DNA of 64,000 nucleotides from positions 3,968,001 to 4,032,000 of the forward strand of contig NZ_CP116257.1 in the NCBI RefSeq assembly GCF_027947595.1, in the 5' to 3' direction. Source of the DNA: Streptomyces lienomycini (lineage in GTDB: Bacteria > Actinomycetota > Actinomycetes > Streptomycetales > Streptomycetaceae). Under the pieces are notes generated by a model. The model saw only the letters and a list, made by a program, of their open reading frames with translations. It was not told the DNA's origin and made no database searches. Shown here in pieces: positions 53,780 to 62,009 of the stretch; the first letter of the stretch is position 1; each line of letters begins with the position of its first letter. The position numbers and the translations under genes were made by a program.

Positions 53780-54700
53780 CGACCGCCTTGAACTGCCTGA
53801 TCGGTCTGTCGCTGGTGCGGGCGCGGGTGGACAGCTCGACGTCACCGTCCATGACACGGAAAACGGCGTCCTCGATGATGATCGTCACGGTCCTTCCGGC
53901 GTGAGCGCGGCCGATCCGCAGGCGCCGGCCGCCGGCCATCACCACGCCGTCCACCGGCACTTTGCGCTGAGCCCGCAGGGCCTGCGCCGACGGCGGGAGA
54001 TCGCGGTGTGCGGGCTGCGGACCCCACTGATCTGCGCTCGTTGCTCCGGTGGGATGGGCGCAGGCAGCGTCTTGACCACGAGGCCGTCGGCGATGACGTG
54101 CATCAGCTGGCCGTCGAACCGCAGGGTGACCTGCTGTCCGGCAAGCGGGGCCGCGACCTTGACGCGCTGCCCGCCGAGGCCGAGGCCGACGTCCCCGTCC
54201 CGGCCGACCAGCCGGTCGACCTCCACCACGAGCGGGGCTTGCGGTCCGTCGGGCAGGGCGGGCGTCGCCGGATCGGGGCCGGCGATCCGCCCGCCGCGCT
54301 GCACCAACGCCTCCAGATCGGCCGCCGTGAACTGGAAGGTGCGGGTGCGGGCGAGTTCGCCGTCGATGAAGACGTGGATGCTGCGCTCGTCGGCCCAGAC
54401 GGTGGCGGTGCGTCCGCCCAGCGCGGCGGGGAACTTCAGCTACTGGCCGGAGGAGAGACACAGTCTGCCGATCGGCGAGATGAGTGCCTCGAACTCCACG
54501 GCCCTGAGGTGGGATTCGTCGATGGGCAACTGCGGTGAGGGCAGGAGCGCGGGCAGCTGCGGCGCCAGCAGCTCGGCCGTCGCAGGCGTGGTCTCACCCT
54601 GCGGCTCGGGCAGGTGGACCTCCTGCCAGTCCTGTTTCGGGTCCTTGGCCGCGGGGCGAAACACAGCGGCGGGCACACATGTCGAGCGACTGGTGCGGTC
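53780..54700 (-). pseudogene. IS481-like transposase, C-terminal remnant
   Basis: The minus strand shows, in several frames, the beta-rich tail of actinobacterial IS481-like transposases: LGGRTATVWADERSIHVFID, GQQVTLRFDGQLMHVIADGL and VPVDGVVMAGGRRLRIGRAH AGRTVTIIIEDAVFRV. An in-frame TAG at about 54440 and at least one frameshift break it. The integrase core is missing. The IS5 element at 54809 lies next to its upstream end. Confidence 0.6.
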
Positions 54701-54815
54701 CGCTCTGGTTGCAGCCGTACCCCCAGGCGTCGATGCCGGCCCGGGCTGTTGCCTGGCCTGGCGAACGGACCCGCGTGGCCGAGCAGTTCGCGCCGCAGGG
54801 ACTTGTGAGAGGGCG

Positions 54816-55220
54816 TTAAGTCCGTTTCTGGTAGCGGCCGCGTCCCGGTTGCTCGAGGAATCCCTGGCGGACGAGTCGTCCCAGGCGGGAGCGGGTGACG
54901 TTGATCGAGGGCTCGTCGGTGGGCAGGCCGAGGTGCTCATGCAGATCACGGACGCGGAACACCTCCCCGGGGTGCTCGTTGAACGTGGTCACGATGCGCT
55001 GGTAGACGGTCGCGATGGCGGTCTCCGCGGGGGCCGGTGCCTGGTCGGGAGGGGTGAGGCCGTCGATGACCTTGCCGGTGGCAGCGAGCTCGGCCAGGCG
55101 GGCTTCGGTCTCGGCGAGGTCGGTGGTGAGCCGCTCGATCTGCTCGCGCAGGTGGTCGGCGCGGGCAGCGGTCTCATCGTGCTCGGTCTGCAGCAGCCGC
55201 AGGAGTTCGCAGACGTTCAC
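54816..55220 (-). CDS. IS5 passenger: coiled-coil and winged-helix protein
   Basis: The product has 134 residues from the GTG at 55220, overlapping the transposase stop (GTGA), and ends just inside the left terminal repeat. Residues 1-55 form a coiled coil (LLRLLQTEHDETAARADHLR, EQIERLTTDLAETEARLAEL). The C-terminal half is a winged helix (VYQRIVTTFNEHPGEVFRVR, DLHEHLGLPTDEPSINVTRS, LGRLVRQGFLEQPGRGRYQ). It lies entirely inside the IS ends, so it is part of the element. It may be a dimeric DNA-binding accessory that regulates or targets transposition. Confidence 0.75.
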   Translation of the reverse strand: MNVCELLRLLQTEHDETAARADHLREQIERLTTDLAETEARLAELAATGKVIDGLTPPDQAPAPAETAIATVYQRIVTTFNEHPGEVFRVRDLHEHLGLPTDEPSINVTRSRLGRLVRQGFLEQPGRGRYQKRT

Positions 55221-56071
55221 GCGGCCAGCTCCACGTCGTCCCGCCAGGTGGGGGTAGGGGTGGTGAGGCGGCGGAGCATGCCGGCGGTGGAGGCCCAGTA
55301 GACGCGGGAGGCCGCGTTGTCGGGCCGGTGGTCGTAGTCGCGGGCGAGGCGCCGCTGCAGCATGAGGGTGCCGTTGACCTGCTCGACCACCCACCGCTTC
55401 GGTTGCGGGACGAAGCCTTTCCCCTCGTCGTCGGGGTTGCGGCGGACCACCTCAACGGTGATGTCCTTCACCGCCCCGTGGATGATCACGGCGTCCTTGA
55501 AGCCCTGGTCGACCAGGACCTTCTCCAGGCGCATCCCACACCGCTCAGCCGCCTGGTCCAGCAGGGCGATGCCGGCTTCGTTGTCGTGCGCGCTCGCAGC
55601 GAGGATCACCACACCGATGACCAGGCCCAGCACATCGACGGCCAGTCCCCGCTTCCTGCCGGGCGTCTTCTTGTTCGCGTCCAGTCCCGTCGTCTCCTTC
55701 GGCACCCCGGCCGCCACGCGGACGGACTGGGTGTCGATGATCACCAGGGACGGGTCCTCTAATCGTCTGGACCGTTCCCGCACCTGGCAGCGCAGGATCT
55801 CCTGGATCCGCTGGTCAAGGCCGTCCTGGCGCCACAGGGTGAAGTAGTAGAACACTGCCGACCAGGCCGGGAAGTCGTGCGGCAGAAGCCGCCACTGACA
55901 GCCCGTCCGGTTCTGGTAAAGCAGCGCGTTCACGACCTCGCGCAGGGCGCAGGAGCCCGGGTCTCCGGTCGCCGACCGCGCCACCCGCTCCTGCTTCCAC
56001 GCGGTGACCAGCGGCTCGATCAACGCCCACTGCTCGTCGGACAAGTCGGTTGCGTACGGCGTCCGTTCCAT
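55217..56071 (-). CDS. IS5 family transposase
   Basis: The product has 284 residues from the ATG at 56071 (MERTPYATDLSDEQWALIEP). The DDE residues are in LVIIDTQSVRVAAGVPKETT (Asp), EKVLVDQGFKDAVIIHG (Asp) and QPKRWVVEQVNGTLMLQRRL (Glu, here VVEQ). NRTGCQWRLLPHDFPAWSAV is the N-terminal family hallmark. No lesions, and the ends and target duplication are perfect, so a recent functional insertion is likely. Confidence 0.92.
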   Translation of the reverse strand: MERTPYATDLSDEQWALIEPLVTAWKQERVARSATGDPGSCALREVVNALLYQNRTGCQWRLLPHDFPAWSAVFYYFTLWRQDGLDQRIQEILRCQVRERSRRLEDPSLVIIDTQSVRVAAGVPKETTGLDANKKTPGRKRGLAVDVLGLVIGVVILAASAHDNEAGIALLDQAAERCGMRLEKVLVDQGFKDAVIIHGAVKDITVEVVRRNPDDEGKGFVPQPKRWVVEQVNGTLMLQRRLARDYDHRPDNAASRVYWASTAGMLRRLTTPTPTWRDDVELAA

Positions 56072-56177
56072 GCCCACGACCCCATCATGTACACGCCATG
56101 ACACGAGGACGGAACTGTCCCATCACCCACGAACGGGCGACACCACATCATCAGGAACGGGACTTAACGCCCTCTGA

Positions 56178-56637
56178 AATCTCTCGATCTTCCCGGTGGT
56201 GGTCGGAGAGCGGGGTGTGGTCAGCCGGGCGGCCTCTCAGCAAGCCAGGTCAGGTATCACCCATCCGTGCAGCAGTCCCGGTCGTTGAGGCTCGTGCCGT
56301 GGCGAAGTGAGTCATCAGCGATGCCTGCCGCGCTCCGCAGGGGCGCGGCACTACGCATGCCATGGCGGCACCCGGCGGCGTGAACTGGCCATCCTCGGCC
56401 GGGAAAGCACCGGCACCGGCCCGGCACCGGCCCCGTCCGACGTCTTCCCGGACCGCTTCGGCAGGCTCGGCGCTTGACCATAGGCATGCCAACGACACGC
56501 CTCACACGTCACACGCGTCTCTCACACCTCGCCCTCACCGCGGACCGCACCGGAACACACGCCTCCCCTTACTGCGAACCCGGAATCCCCACCCCCTCAG
56601 CGCCCCCTCGCGCTTTCCAGCCAACCGATCCGCGACC
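56178..56637. other. Gap upstream of the RiPP operon
   Basis: About 460 bases with no convincing reading frame. The bases after 56178 hold short GC-rich repeats (CACCGGC units near 56405-56430). The region separates the IS5 from the RiPP operon promoter. I see no regulator gene for the operon here. Confidence 0.45.
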
Positions 56638-56667
56638 TTGTAGCCCGTTCGAGGCGCTGGCTACGAT
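56638..56667 (+). promoter_or_regulatory. Candidate promoter of the RiPP operon
   Basis: TTGTAG, 18 bases, TACGAT resembles the principal sigma factor consensus of Streptomyces and ends 57 bases before the GTG of the MFS gene. A GGGGGAA ribosome site follows at 56716. Confidence 0.45.
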
Positions 56668-56724
56668 CCGCCTCGTTTCGCTTTCTACACAACCTGCACG
56701 ATCGCTTCATCCAACGGGGGAATC

Positions 56725-58011
56725 GTGGAGTCGTTCACACAGGCGGGAGCGGCGGACCCCCGCGGTGGATTACCCCGGCCCCGGTTGCTCCGGGGTCGCA
56801 GTGGCGCTTCCGGTTCCGGGCGCGACCAGTCCGCCCGGGACTTCCGTCTCTTCTGGTGCGCCAACGCCGTCGACGCACTAGGCACCCAGGCATCCGGCGC
56901 CGTCCTTCCCCTGCTGCTCCTCGGTCTCGGGCACTCACCGCGGACCGCTGGGCTCGTCGCCGGGCTCTCGCTGGCCGCGGGTCTGCTGCTCGGGCCGCTC
57001 GCGGCCGTCCCCGCCGACCGCGGCGCGCGCAAGACGATCATGTTCTGGTCCGCCGTCGTCGCCGCGCTCGCCATGGGCTCCGTCGCCGTGCCCCTGCTCG
57101 CCGGACACCTGACGCTTCCGCACCTCGTGGCCGCCGTCCTCGTCGAACGGTTCGCCACCGCCTGTCACGACGCCGCGTCGCGCGGCACGGTCGCCCTGAT
57201 CTGCCCGCCCGACGACCAGCCGCGCGCCGTGGCCCGGCTCGCCGCCGCCGACCAGGGCTCACTCATTCTCGGCCCGGCCCTCGGCGGAGCCGCGTACCAG
57301 CTCTTTCGCGCTCTGCCGTTCGCGGCCGACGCCCTCTCCTACGCCGTCGTCGCCGGCTGCGTACGGGCCATGCGTACGGATCTGAAGGCCGCGGCGGCTC
57401 CTTCGGGCGAGGGGTTGTGGCGTGCGGCCGCCGCCGGCCTGTCCCTGGTGCGACGACGGCCGTTGCTGCGCCTCGTGCTGACGTGGGTCGCGCTGGTCAA
57501 CGGGGTGGCCGCGACGCTCTACTACTCCGCGGTCTTCGTGCTGCAACGTTCCGGCAGTGGTGCGCTCCCGCTCGGCCTCGTCCTCGCCGTCACCGGCGCC
57601 GCGGGGCTGGCCGGGTCCCTCGCGGCGCCCAAGGCCGCCGCCCGTCTCGGCGCCGCCCGCACCCTCATCACCGTCACCTGGCTCCTCGCCCCGCTCACCG
57701 CGGCCCTCGCCCTCGCCGAGGGGCCCTGGGCGTACGGCGTACTGCTCGGCGCGATCGGCCTCCTCGTGCCGCTGCCCGCCGTCGTCCTCCAGGCCCGTGC
57801 CCTGCTGACGACCGAGCCCGACCTGCAGGCCCGCGTCGGCGCCGTCATCGCCACCGGCGCCGGCGCCACCGCCGCCCTCGCCCCGGTCCTGGCCGGTCTC
57901 TTCGCCGGCCGGCTGAACCCGGCGACGCCCGCGCTTGGTTGCGCCGCCCTCCTCGTCCTGCTCGCCGCGCACACCACCCGGCGCGCTGCCCTCGCGGAGG
58001 CCGCCGCATGA
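56725..58011 (+). CDS. MFS transporter, probable RiPP exporter
   Basis: The product has 428 residues from a GTG at 56725. After a basic N-terminus come about 12 transmembrane helices. The start FRLFWCANAVDALGTQASGA VLPLLLL and the loop PADRGARKTIMFWSAVVAAL (motif A-like) are those of MFS_3 exporters. The C-terminal half includes LYYSAVFVLQRSGSGALPLG. Its stop overlaps the S9 peptidase start as ATGA, and it is the first gene of the RiPP operon. Export of the mature peptide, or self-resistance, is the inferred role. Confidence 0.87.
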   Translation: MESFTQAGAADPRGGLPRPRLLRGRSGASGSGRDQSARDFRLFWCANAVDALGTQASGAVLPLLLLGLGHSPRTAGLVAGLSLAAGLLLGPLAAVPADRGARKTIMFWSAVVAALAMGSVAVPLLAGHLTLPHLVAAVLVERFATACHDAASRGTVALICPPDDQPRAVARLAAADQGSLILGPALGGAAYQLFRALPFAADALSYAVVAGCVRAMRTDLKAAAAPSGEGLWRAAAAGLSLVRRRPLLRLVLTWVALVNGVAATLYYSAVFVLQRSGSGALPLGLVLAVTGAAGLAGSLAAPKAAARLGAARTLITVTWLLAPLTAALALAEGPWAYGVLLGAIGLLVPLPAVVLQARALLTTEPDLQARVGAVIATGAGATAALAPVLAGLFAGRLNPATPALGCAALLVLLAAHTTRRAALAEAAA

Positions 58012-59828
58012 GCCGCTTCCAGGTGTACCGCGCCGCGCTGCCCGAGGTGTGCGCCACCGATCCGCACCGCATGGTGTTCACCGCCGACGCAGAGGGCCGC
58101 TGCGAGGTCTTCACCTGGGATGCCGCCGCCCGCCACGCCCGCCGCGTCACCGACCGCCCCGGCGGCACCCTGCACGGCGCGATCGACGCCGACGCATACG
58201 TGTGGTGGTTCGCCGAGGACGCGCGGGGCGTCGGCCACTGGCAATTTCAGCCGTTCGACGGCCCGTTCACCGGCTGCCCCGGCCGGCCCGGTCTGACCGG
58301 CGTCCCCGACGGCACCGCCCGCGGCCTCGCCGTCACCGCCGACGCCACCGTCGCCCTCGGCATCGGACTGGGCGACCACACCACCGTCATGCACGGGACA
58401 CGCGGCGGCCCCGGACGCGAGGTCGCTCGTGTGAACGGCCCCGCCGCGCTCGCCGGACTCGCCCCGCACGGCGGCCTCCTCGCTCTCACCCGCACCGCCG
58501 ACGCGCCCGGCGCCGTCACCCTCCTCACCCCCGACGGCACCGAGGTCGCGGCCCTCCCCGGTGACGGCCCGCACGGCAGACTGTGGGCGCTCGGCTTCGG
58601 CCCCGCGCTCGACGACCACCCCACCCTGCTGCTCGTCCGCGAGCGCGGGGACCGCTACACCCTCGCCACCTGGACCGCCGCCACCGGCACCGTCACGCAC
58701 GACTGGTGCGCCCTGGAAACCCAGTTCACCGCCCGCTGGTATCCGGACGGCGGCGCCGTGCTGATCCGGCAGGACCGGCACGGCCGCTCCCTGCTCCGCC
58801 GCGCCGACCTCGCCCGCCGTACTCTGGGCCCCGTACAGACTCCGCCCGGAACGCTCCTGGACGCGGTCCCGCGCCCCGGCGGCGACCTGCACACCCTCTG
58901 GACGGACAGCACTCACCCGCCCCGCATGAGGTCCACGGCCGGGACTCCGCTGCCCCCGCTCGGCACCGTCGACGGCCGTGTGCCCGGCACTCTGCGCGAC
59001 ATACACACACCGGGACCGGACGGCCCGGTACACACGTTGTTCAGCTTTCCCGAGTCCACACCCGGGCCGCACCCCGCCGTGTTCCTCGTCCACGGCGGCC
59101 CGGCCGACCACGACCGCGACGCCTACGACGGCACCGTGCACTCCTTGGTGGCCTCCGGGTTCGCCGTGGCCCGCGTCAACTACCGCGGCTCCACTGGATA
59201 CGGACCGGGCTGGCAGCACGCCTTCCGCGACGGCGTCGGCCACACCCAGGTCACCGACCTCGCCGCCGTCCGCGCCGACCTCGTGGCGCGCGGGCTCATC
59301 CGGCCGGGCGCCACCGGACTCTGGGGCACCTCCTGGGGCGGTTACCTCGTCCTGCTCGCCCTCGGCACCCGCCCGGGGCTCTGGCAGGCGGGCGTCGCCG
59401 TCAAACCCGTTGCCGACTACGCCGCCGCACACGCCGCCGCCACACCCGCCCTCCGCGCGCTGGACGAGCGGCTGTTCGGCGGCACACCCGCACAGGTGCC
59501 GCACGCATACGCGCACAGCTCGCCGATCCGCTACGCCGCACGCGTCCGCGATCCGCTCCTGATCGTCGCCGCCACGAACGACACCAAGTGCCCGCCCGCA
59601 CAGATCCATTCCTACCTCGCCGCCCTCGACACGGCCGGTACCCCACACGAGTCCCTGTGGCTCGAGTCCGGGCACGACGGCTACGACGGCGGCGACCACG
59701 TGACCGTCCTGCGCCGCGCGGTGCGCTTCCTCGACCGCACGCTCCGGCGCACCGCCCGCACCACCCCACCCCCCAGACGCCCCGCTCCGGCCGGAGAGGG
59801 GTCGGCGCACCACACAGTCGAACACTGA
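58008..59828 (+). CDS. S9 family (prolyl oligopeptidase-type) peptidase of the RiPP locus
   Basis: The product has 606 residues and no signal peptide. Residues 1-330 are a beta-propeller-like domain (FTADAEGRCEVFTWDAAARH, HGRSLLRRADLARRTLGPV). Residues 350-590 are the alpha/beta hydrolase domain: HPAVFLVHGGPADHDRDAYD, nucleophile Ser442 in LWGTSWGGYLVLLALG, Asp525 in IVAATNDTKCPPAQ and His556 in LESGHDGYDGGDH. The family cleaves short peptides in the cytosol. It stands 17 bases before the precursor gene, so it probably removes the leader or trims the modified peptide before export. Confidence 0.9.
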   Translation: MSRFQVYRAALPEVCATDPHRMVFTADAEGRCEVFTWDAAARHARRVTDRPGGTLHGAIDADAYVWWFAEDARGVGHWQFQPFDGPFTGCPGRPGLTGVPDGTARGLAVTADATVALGIGLGDHTTVMHGTRGGPGREVARVNGPAALAGLAPHGGLLALTRTADAPGAVTLLTPDGTEVAALPGDGPHGRLWALGFGPALDDHPTLLLVRERGDRYTLATWTAATGTVTHDWCALETQFTARWYPDGGAVLIRQDRHGRSLLRRADLARRTLGPVQTPPGTLLDAVPRPGGDLHTLWTDSTHPPRMRSTAGTPLPPLGTVDGRVPGTLRDIHTPGPDGPVHTLFSFPESTPGPHPAVFLVHGGPADHDRDAYDGTVHSLVASGFAVARVNYRGSTGYGPGWQHAFRDGVGHTQVTDLAAVRADLVARGLIRPGATGLWGTSWGGYLVLLALGTRPGLWQAGVAVKPVADYAAAHAAATPALRALDERLFGGTPAQVPHAYAHSSPIRYAARVRDPLLIVAATNDTKCPPAQIHSYLAALDTAGTPHESLWLESGHDGYDGGDHVTVLRRAVRFLDRTLRRTARTTPPPRRPAPAGEGSAHHTVEH

Positions 59829-59845
59829 GAGAGAAGGAGAAACCC

Positions 59846-59974
59846 ATGCAGAAGGACGTCATCCACAACGACCCGCTGGCCGAGGACGAGACGAACCGCA
59901 AGCCGAGCGTCGGCATCACGATCACCGTCCCGTTCCGCAACGCGGAGGACGGCGACGACACCGTCGAGGACTGA
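59846..59974 (+). CDS. RiPP precursor peptide
   Basis: The peptide has 42 residues from an ATG behind the strong site GAGAAGGAG. The N-terminal half (MQKDVIHNDPLAEDETNRKP) is acidic and leader-like. It is followed by a short beta-branched, strand-forming run SVGITITVPF and an acidic tail (RNAEDGDDTVED). It has no Cys, so thioether chemistry is ruled out. The adjacent B12-dependent radical SAM methyltransferase would target unactivated carbons such as those of Ile, Thr and Val. The position between peptidase and maturase, the small size and the best ribosome site of the operon support the call. Which part is the core is not certain. Confidence 0.78.
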   Translation: MQKDVIHNDPLAEDETNRKPSVGITITVPFRNAEDGDDTVED

Positions 59975-59980
59975 TCCTCA

Positions 59981-60014
59981 CCGGTCGGCCCCAGGGCGCC
60001 CCGGGGCCGACCGG
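59981..60014. terminator. Attenuator-like hairpin between precursor and maturase genes
   Basis: CCGGTCGGCCCC / GGGGCCGACCGG is a perfect 12-bp stem with a 10-base loop, 7 bases after the precursor stop and 47 bases before the maturase start. Partial termination or mRNA stabilisation here would give more precursor than enzyme, a common arrangement in peptide operons. Confidence 0.75.
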
Positions 60015-60060
60015 CCCGCACCGTCGCCCGCCCCCGCACCACGTCAGGAGAGAAGCGCCC

Positions 60061-61980
60061 ATGCGCGTACTGCTGGTCAACATGCCCTGGTCGCCCATCG
60101 ACCTGCCGTCCCTAGCCCTCGGCATCCTCAAACGGAGTGTGGACGAGCGCGTGCCCGGTGCCAGTGCCGAGGTGCTGCACGCCAACCTCATGTTCACCGA
60201 CTGGATCACCGAACGCACCGAGTTCACCGGCGACGACTACGAGTACTACGCCCTCTCCTCCTACTTCATGGGCTGCGGCGACTGGGTCTTCTCCTCCGCC
60301 CTGTACGACGACCCGGCCTGGCGCGAGGACGAGTTCGTGGCGACGATGAGCGGCAAGCTCAAGTCCGAGCGGATGAGAATGACCCGCGAACTGCACCGCA
60401 TCGCATCGGACTTCGTCGAAATGATCGCCCGGCAGATAGTGGCGAGCGAGCCGGATGTCGTCGGGTTCACCTCCACTTTCCAGCAGAACACAGCCGCGCT
60501 CGCCGCCGCCCGCCGCGTCAAGCAGCTCGCCCCGCACATCGTGACCGTCATGGGCGGCGCCAACTGCGACGGCGAACAGGGCGCCACCGTGCACCGCAAC
60601 TTCCCCTTCGTCGACCACGTCGTACGAGGCGAGGGCGAGGCAGCCTTCCCCGAACTCCTCGGCGCGCTCGCGGAGGGCGGCCCGCTCGACTCGATTCCCG
60701 GCCTGTGCCACCGCGACGCGGACGGCGTGCATGTCGCCAACCCGATGGCTACCCGCCCGCTGCCGCCCACCGCGATCCTGCCGCCCGACTACAGCGGCTA
60801 CTTCGAAAGGCTCGCCTCGTCCGTCGCCCGCAACTGGGTCGAGCCAAAACTCGTCGTCGAGGGGGCGCGGGGCTGCTGGTGGGGCGAGAAACACCACTGC
60901 ACCTTCTGCGGGCTCAACGGCTCCTTCATGGAGTTCCGCTCCAAGAGCCCCGACACCTTCTACGAGGAGATTATGGAGCTGGCCCGTCGCCACCGGGTCC
61001 TCGACATGTATGTCGTCGACAACATCCTCGACATGCGCTACCTCACCACCGTGCTGCCCCGCATCATCGAGAGCGGCTACGACCTGCGCCTGCACATCGA
61101 GATCAAGGCCAACATGAGGCGCAGTCAGCTGCGCACACTCGCCGACGCAGGCCTCATCTACGTGCAACCCGGCATCGAGAGCCTCAACAGCCGCGTGCTG
61201 GACCTGATGGACAAGGGTGTGAGCGGCTGCCAGAACGTGCGGATGCTGCGCGACGGCGCCGAGACCGGGCTCTCCGTCGCCTGGAACTACCTGCACGGAT
61301 TCCCCGGGGAGAGTGCTGAGGACTACGACCCGGTCATCGCCCAGATACCGGCCCTGGAACACCTGGACCCACCGGTCGACCTGTCCGCGCGCATCGCGAT
61401 CGAGCGTTTCAGCCCCTACTTCGAACGCCCCGAACTGGGCTTCATCGGTCTGCTCCCCGAAGCGCACTACCGCTTCACCTACGACCTGCCCGAGGAAGAG
61501 CTGTACGGCATGGCGTACGTCTTCGAGGCGCCCGCCCGCGGCATCGGCGAACCCACCGTCAGCGCCCTCAACAAGGCCCTCGCCGACTGGAAGAAGCACC
61601 ACACCGACGCCCGGCTCACCCACGACGACCACGGCGATCGCATCGTCCTGGTCAGCCGTCGCCGCGCTTTCGACTGGCGGGTGAAGGAGCTCACCGACCC
61701 CTTCGAACTCGCCCTCTTCCGCCTCCTCGACCAGCCGCACAACGTGTCGGCCCTCACCCGCAAGGCCGCGGCACACGTCCCCGAGGCGACCCGCGACGAG
61801 GACGGGGTCCGGCGGCTCCTCGACACCTGGCTCGCCCTCGGCATCGTCTTCGCCGACGCGGGACAGTACGTCCACATCGCCCCGGCCGCCGTCAACGAGG
61901 ACCTGCTGCGCCTGGACTTCATGCGACACATCCACACCGAGGACGCCCCCGACGGTGCCGCCGTCCCCGAGCCGGCCTGA
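60061..61980 (+). CDS. B12-binding radical SAM RiPP C-methyltransferase
   Basis: The product has 639 residues. Residues about 1-215 are a cobalamin-binding Rossmann-like domain (MRVLLVNMPWSPIDLPSLAL, DVVGFTSTFQQNTAALAAAR, TVMGGANCDGEQG, HVVRGEGEAAFPELLGALA). The radical SAM TIM barrel starts at VVEGARGCWWGEKHHCTFCG, a CX7CX2C cluster motif (Cys272, Cys280, Cys283). It continues with DMYVVDNILDMRYL and LHIEIKANMRRSQLRTLADA. The C-terminal part (residues about 500-639) ends in a winged-helix-like region that could bind the leader. This matches the RiPP maturation radical SAM protein 1 group, which adds methyl groups to unreactive carbons. The substrate is the upstream peptide. Confidence 0.92.
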   Translation: MRVLLVNMPWSPIDLPSLALGILKRSVDERVPGASAEVLHANLMFTDWITERTEFTGDDYEYYALSSYFMGCGDWVFSSALYDDPAWREDEFVATMSGKLKSERMRMTRELHRIASDFVEMIARQIVASEPDVVGFTSTFQQNTAALAAARRVKQLAPHIVTVMGGANCDGEQGATVHRNFPFVDHVVRGEGEAAFPELLGALAEGGPLDSIPGLCHRDADGVHVANPMATRPLPPTAILPPDYSGYFERLASSVARNWVEPKLVVEGARGCWWGEKHHCTFCGLNGSFMEFRSKSPDTFYEEIMELARRHRVLDMYVVDNILDMRYLTTVLPRIIESGYDLRLHIEIKANMRRSQLRTLADAGLIYVQPGIESLNSRVLDLMDKGVSGCQNVRMLRDGAETGLSVAWNYLHGFPGESAEDYDPVIAQIPALEHLDPPVDLSARIAIERFSPYFERPELGFIGLLPEAHYRFTYDLPEEELYGMAYVFEAPARGIGEPTVSALNKALADWKKHHTDARLTHDDHGDRIVLVSRRRAFDWRVKELTDPFELALFRLLDQPHNVSALTRKAAAHVPEATRDEDGVRRLLDTWLALGIVFADAGQYVHIAPAAVNEDLLRLDFMRHIHTEDAPDGAAVPEPA

Positions 61981-62009
61981 CCCCTCCCGCCCCGCTTCGA
62001 AGGAGCACG

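Larger units (their letters stand above)
54809..56174. mobile_element. Complete IS5-type element with passenger gene
   Basis: The termini GAGGGCGTTAAGTCC (54809) and its inverted copy ending at 56174 are perfect over 15 bases. They are flanked by the 3-bp target duplication TGA (54806-54808 and 56175-56177), a TNA site typical of IS5. Length is 1,366 bp. It carries two minus-strand genes, transposase then a coiled-coil/winged-helix protein, joined by a GTGA overlap. Confidence 0.88.

Noticed and set aside
56856..59828. 990-codon open frame spanning MFS and S9 genes
   Set aside because: It enters the S9 frame only after the MFS stop; the first 380 codons are an out-of-frame Arg-rich shadow.
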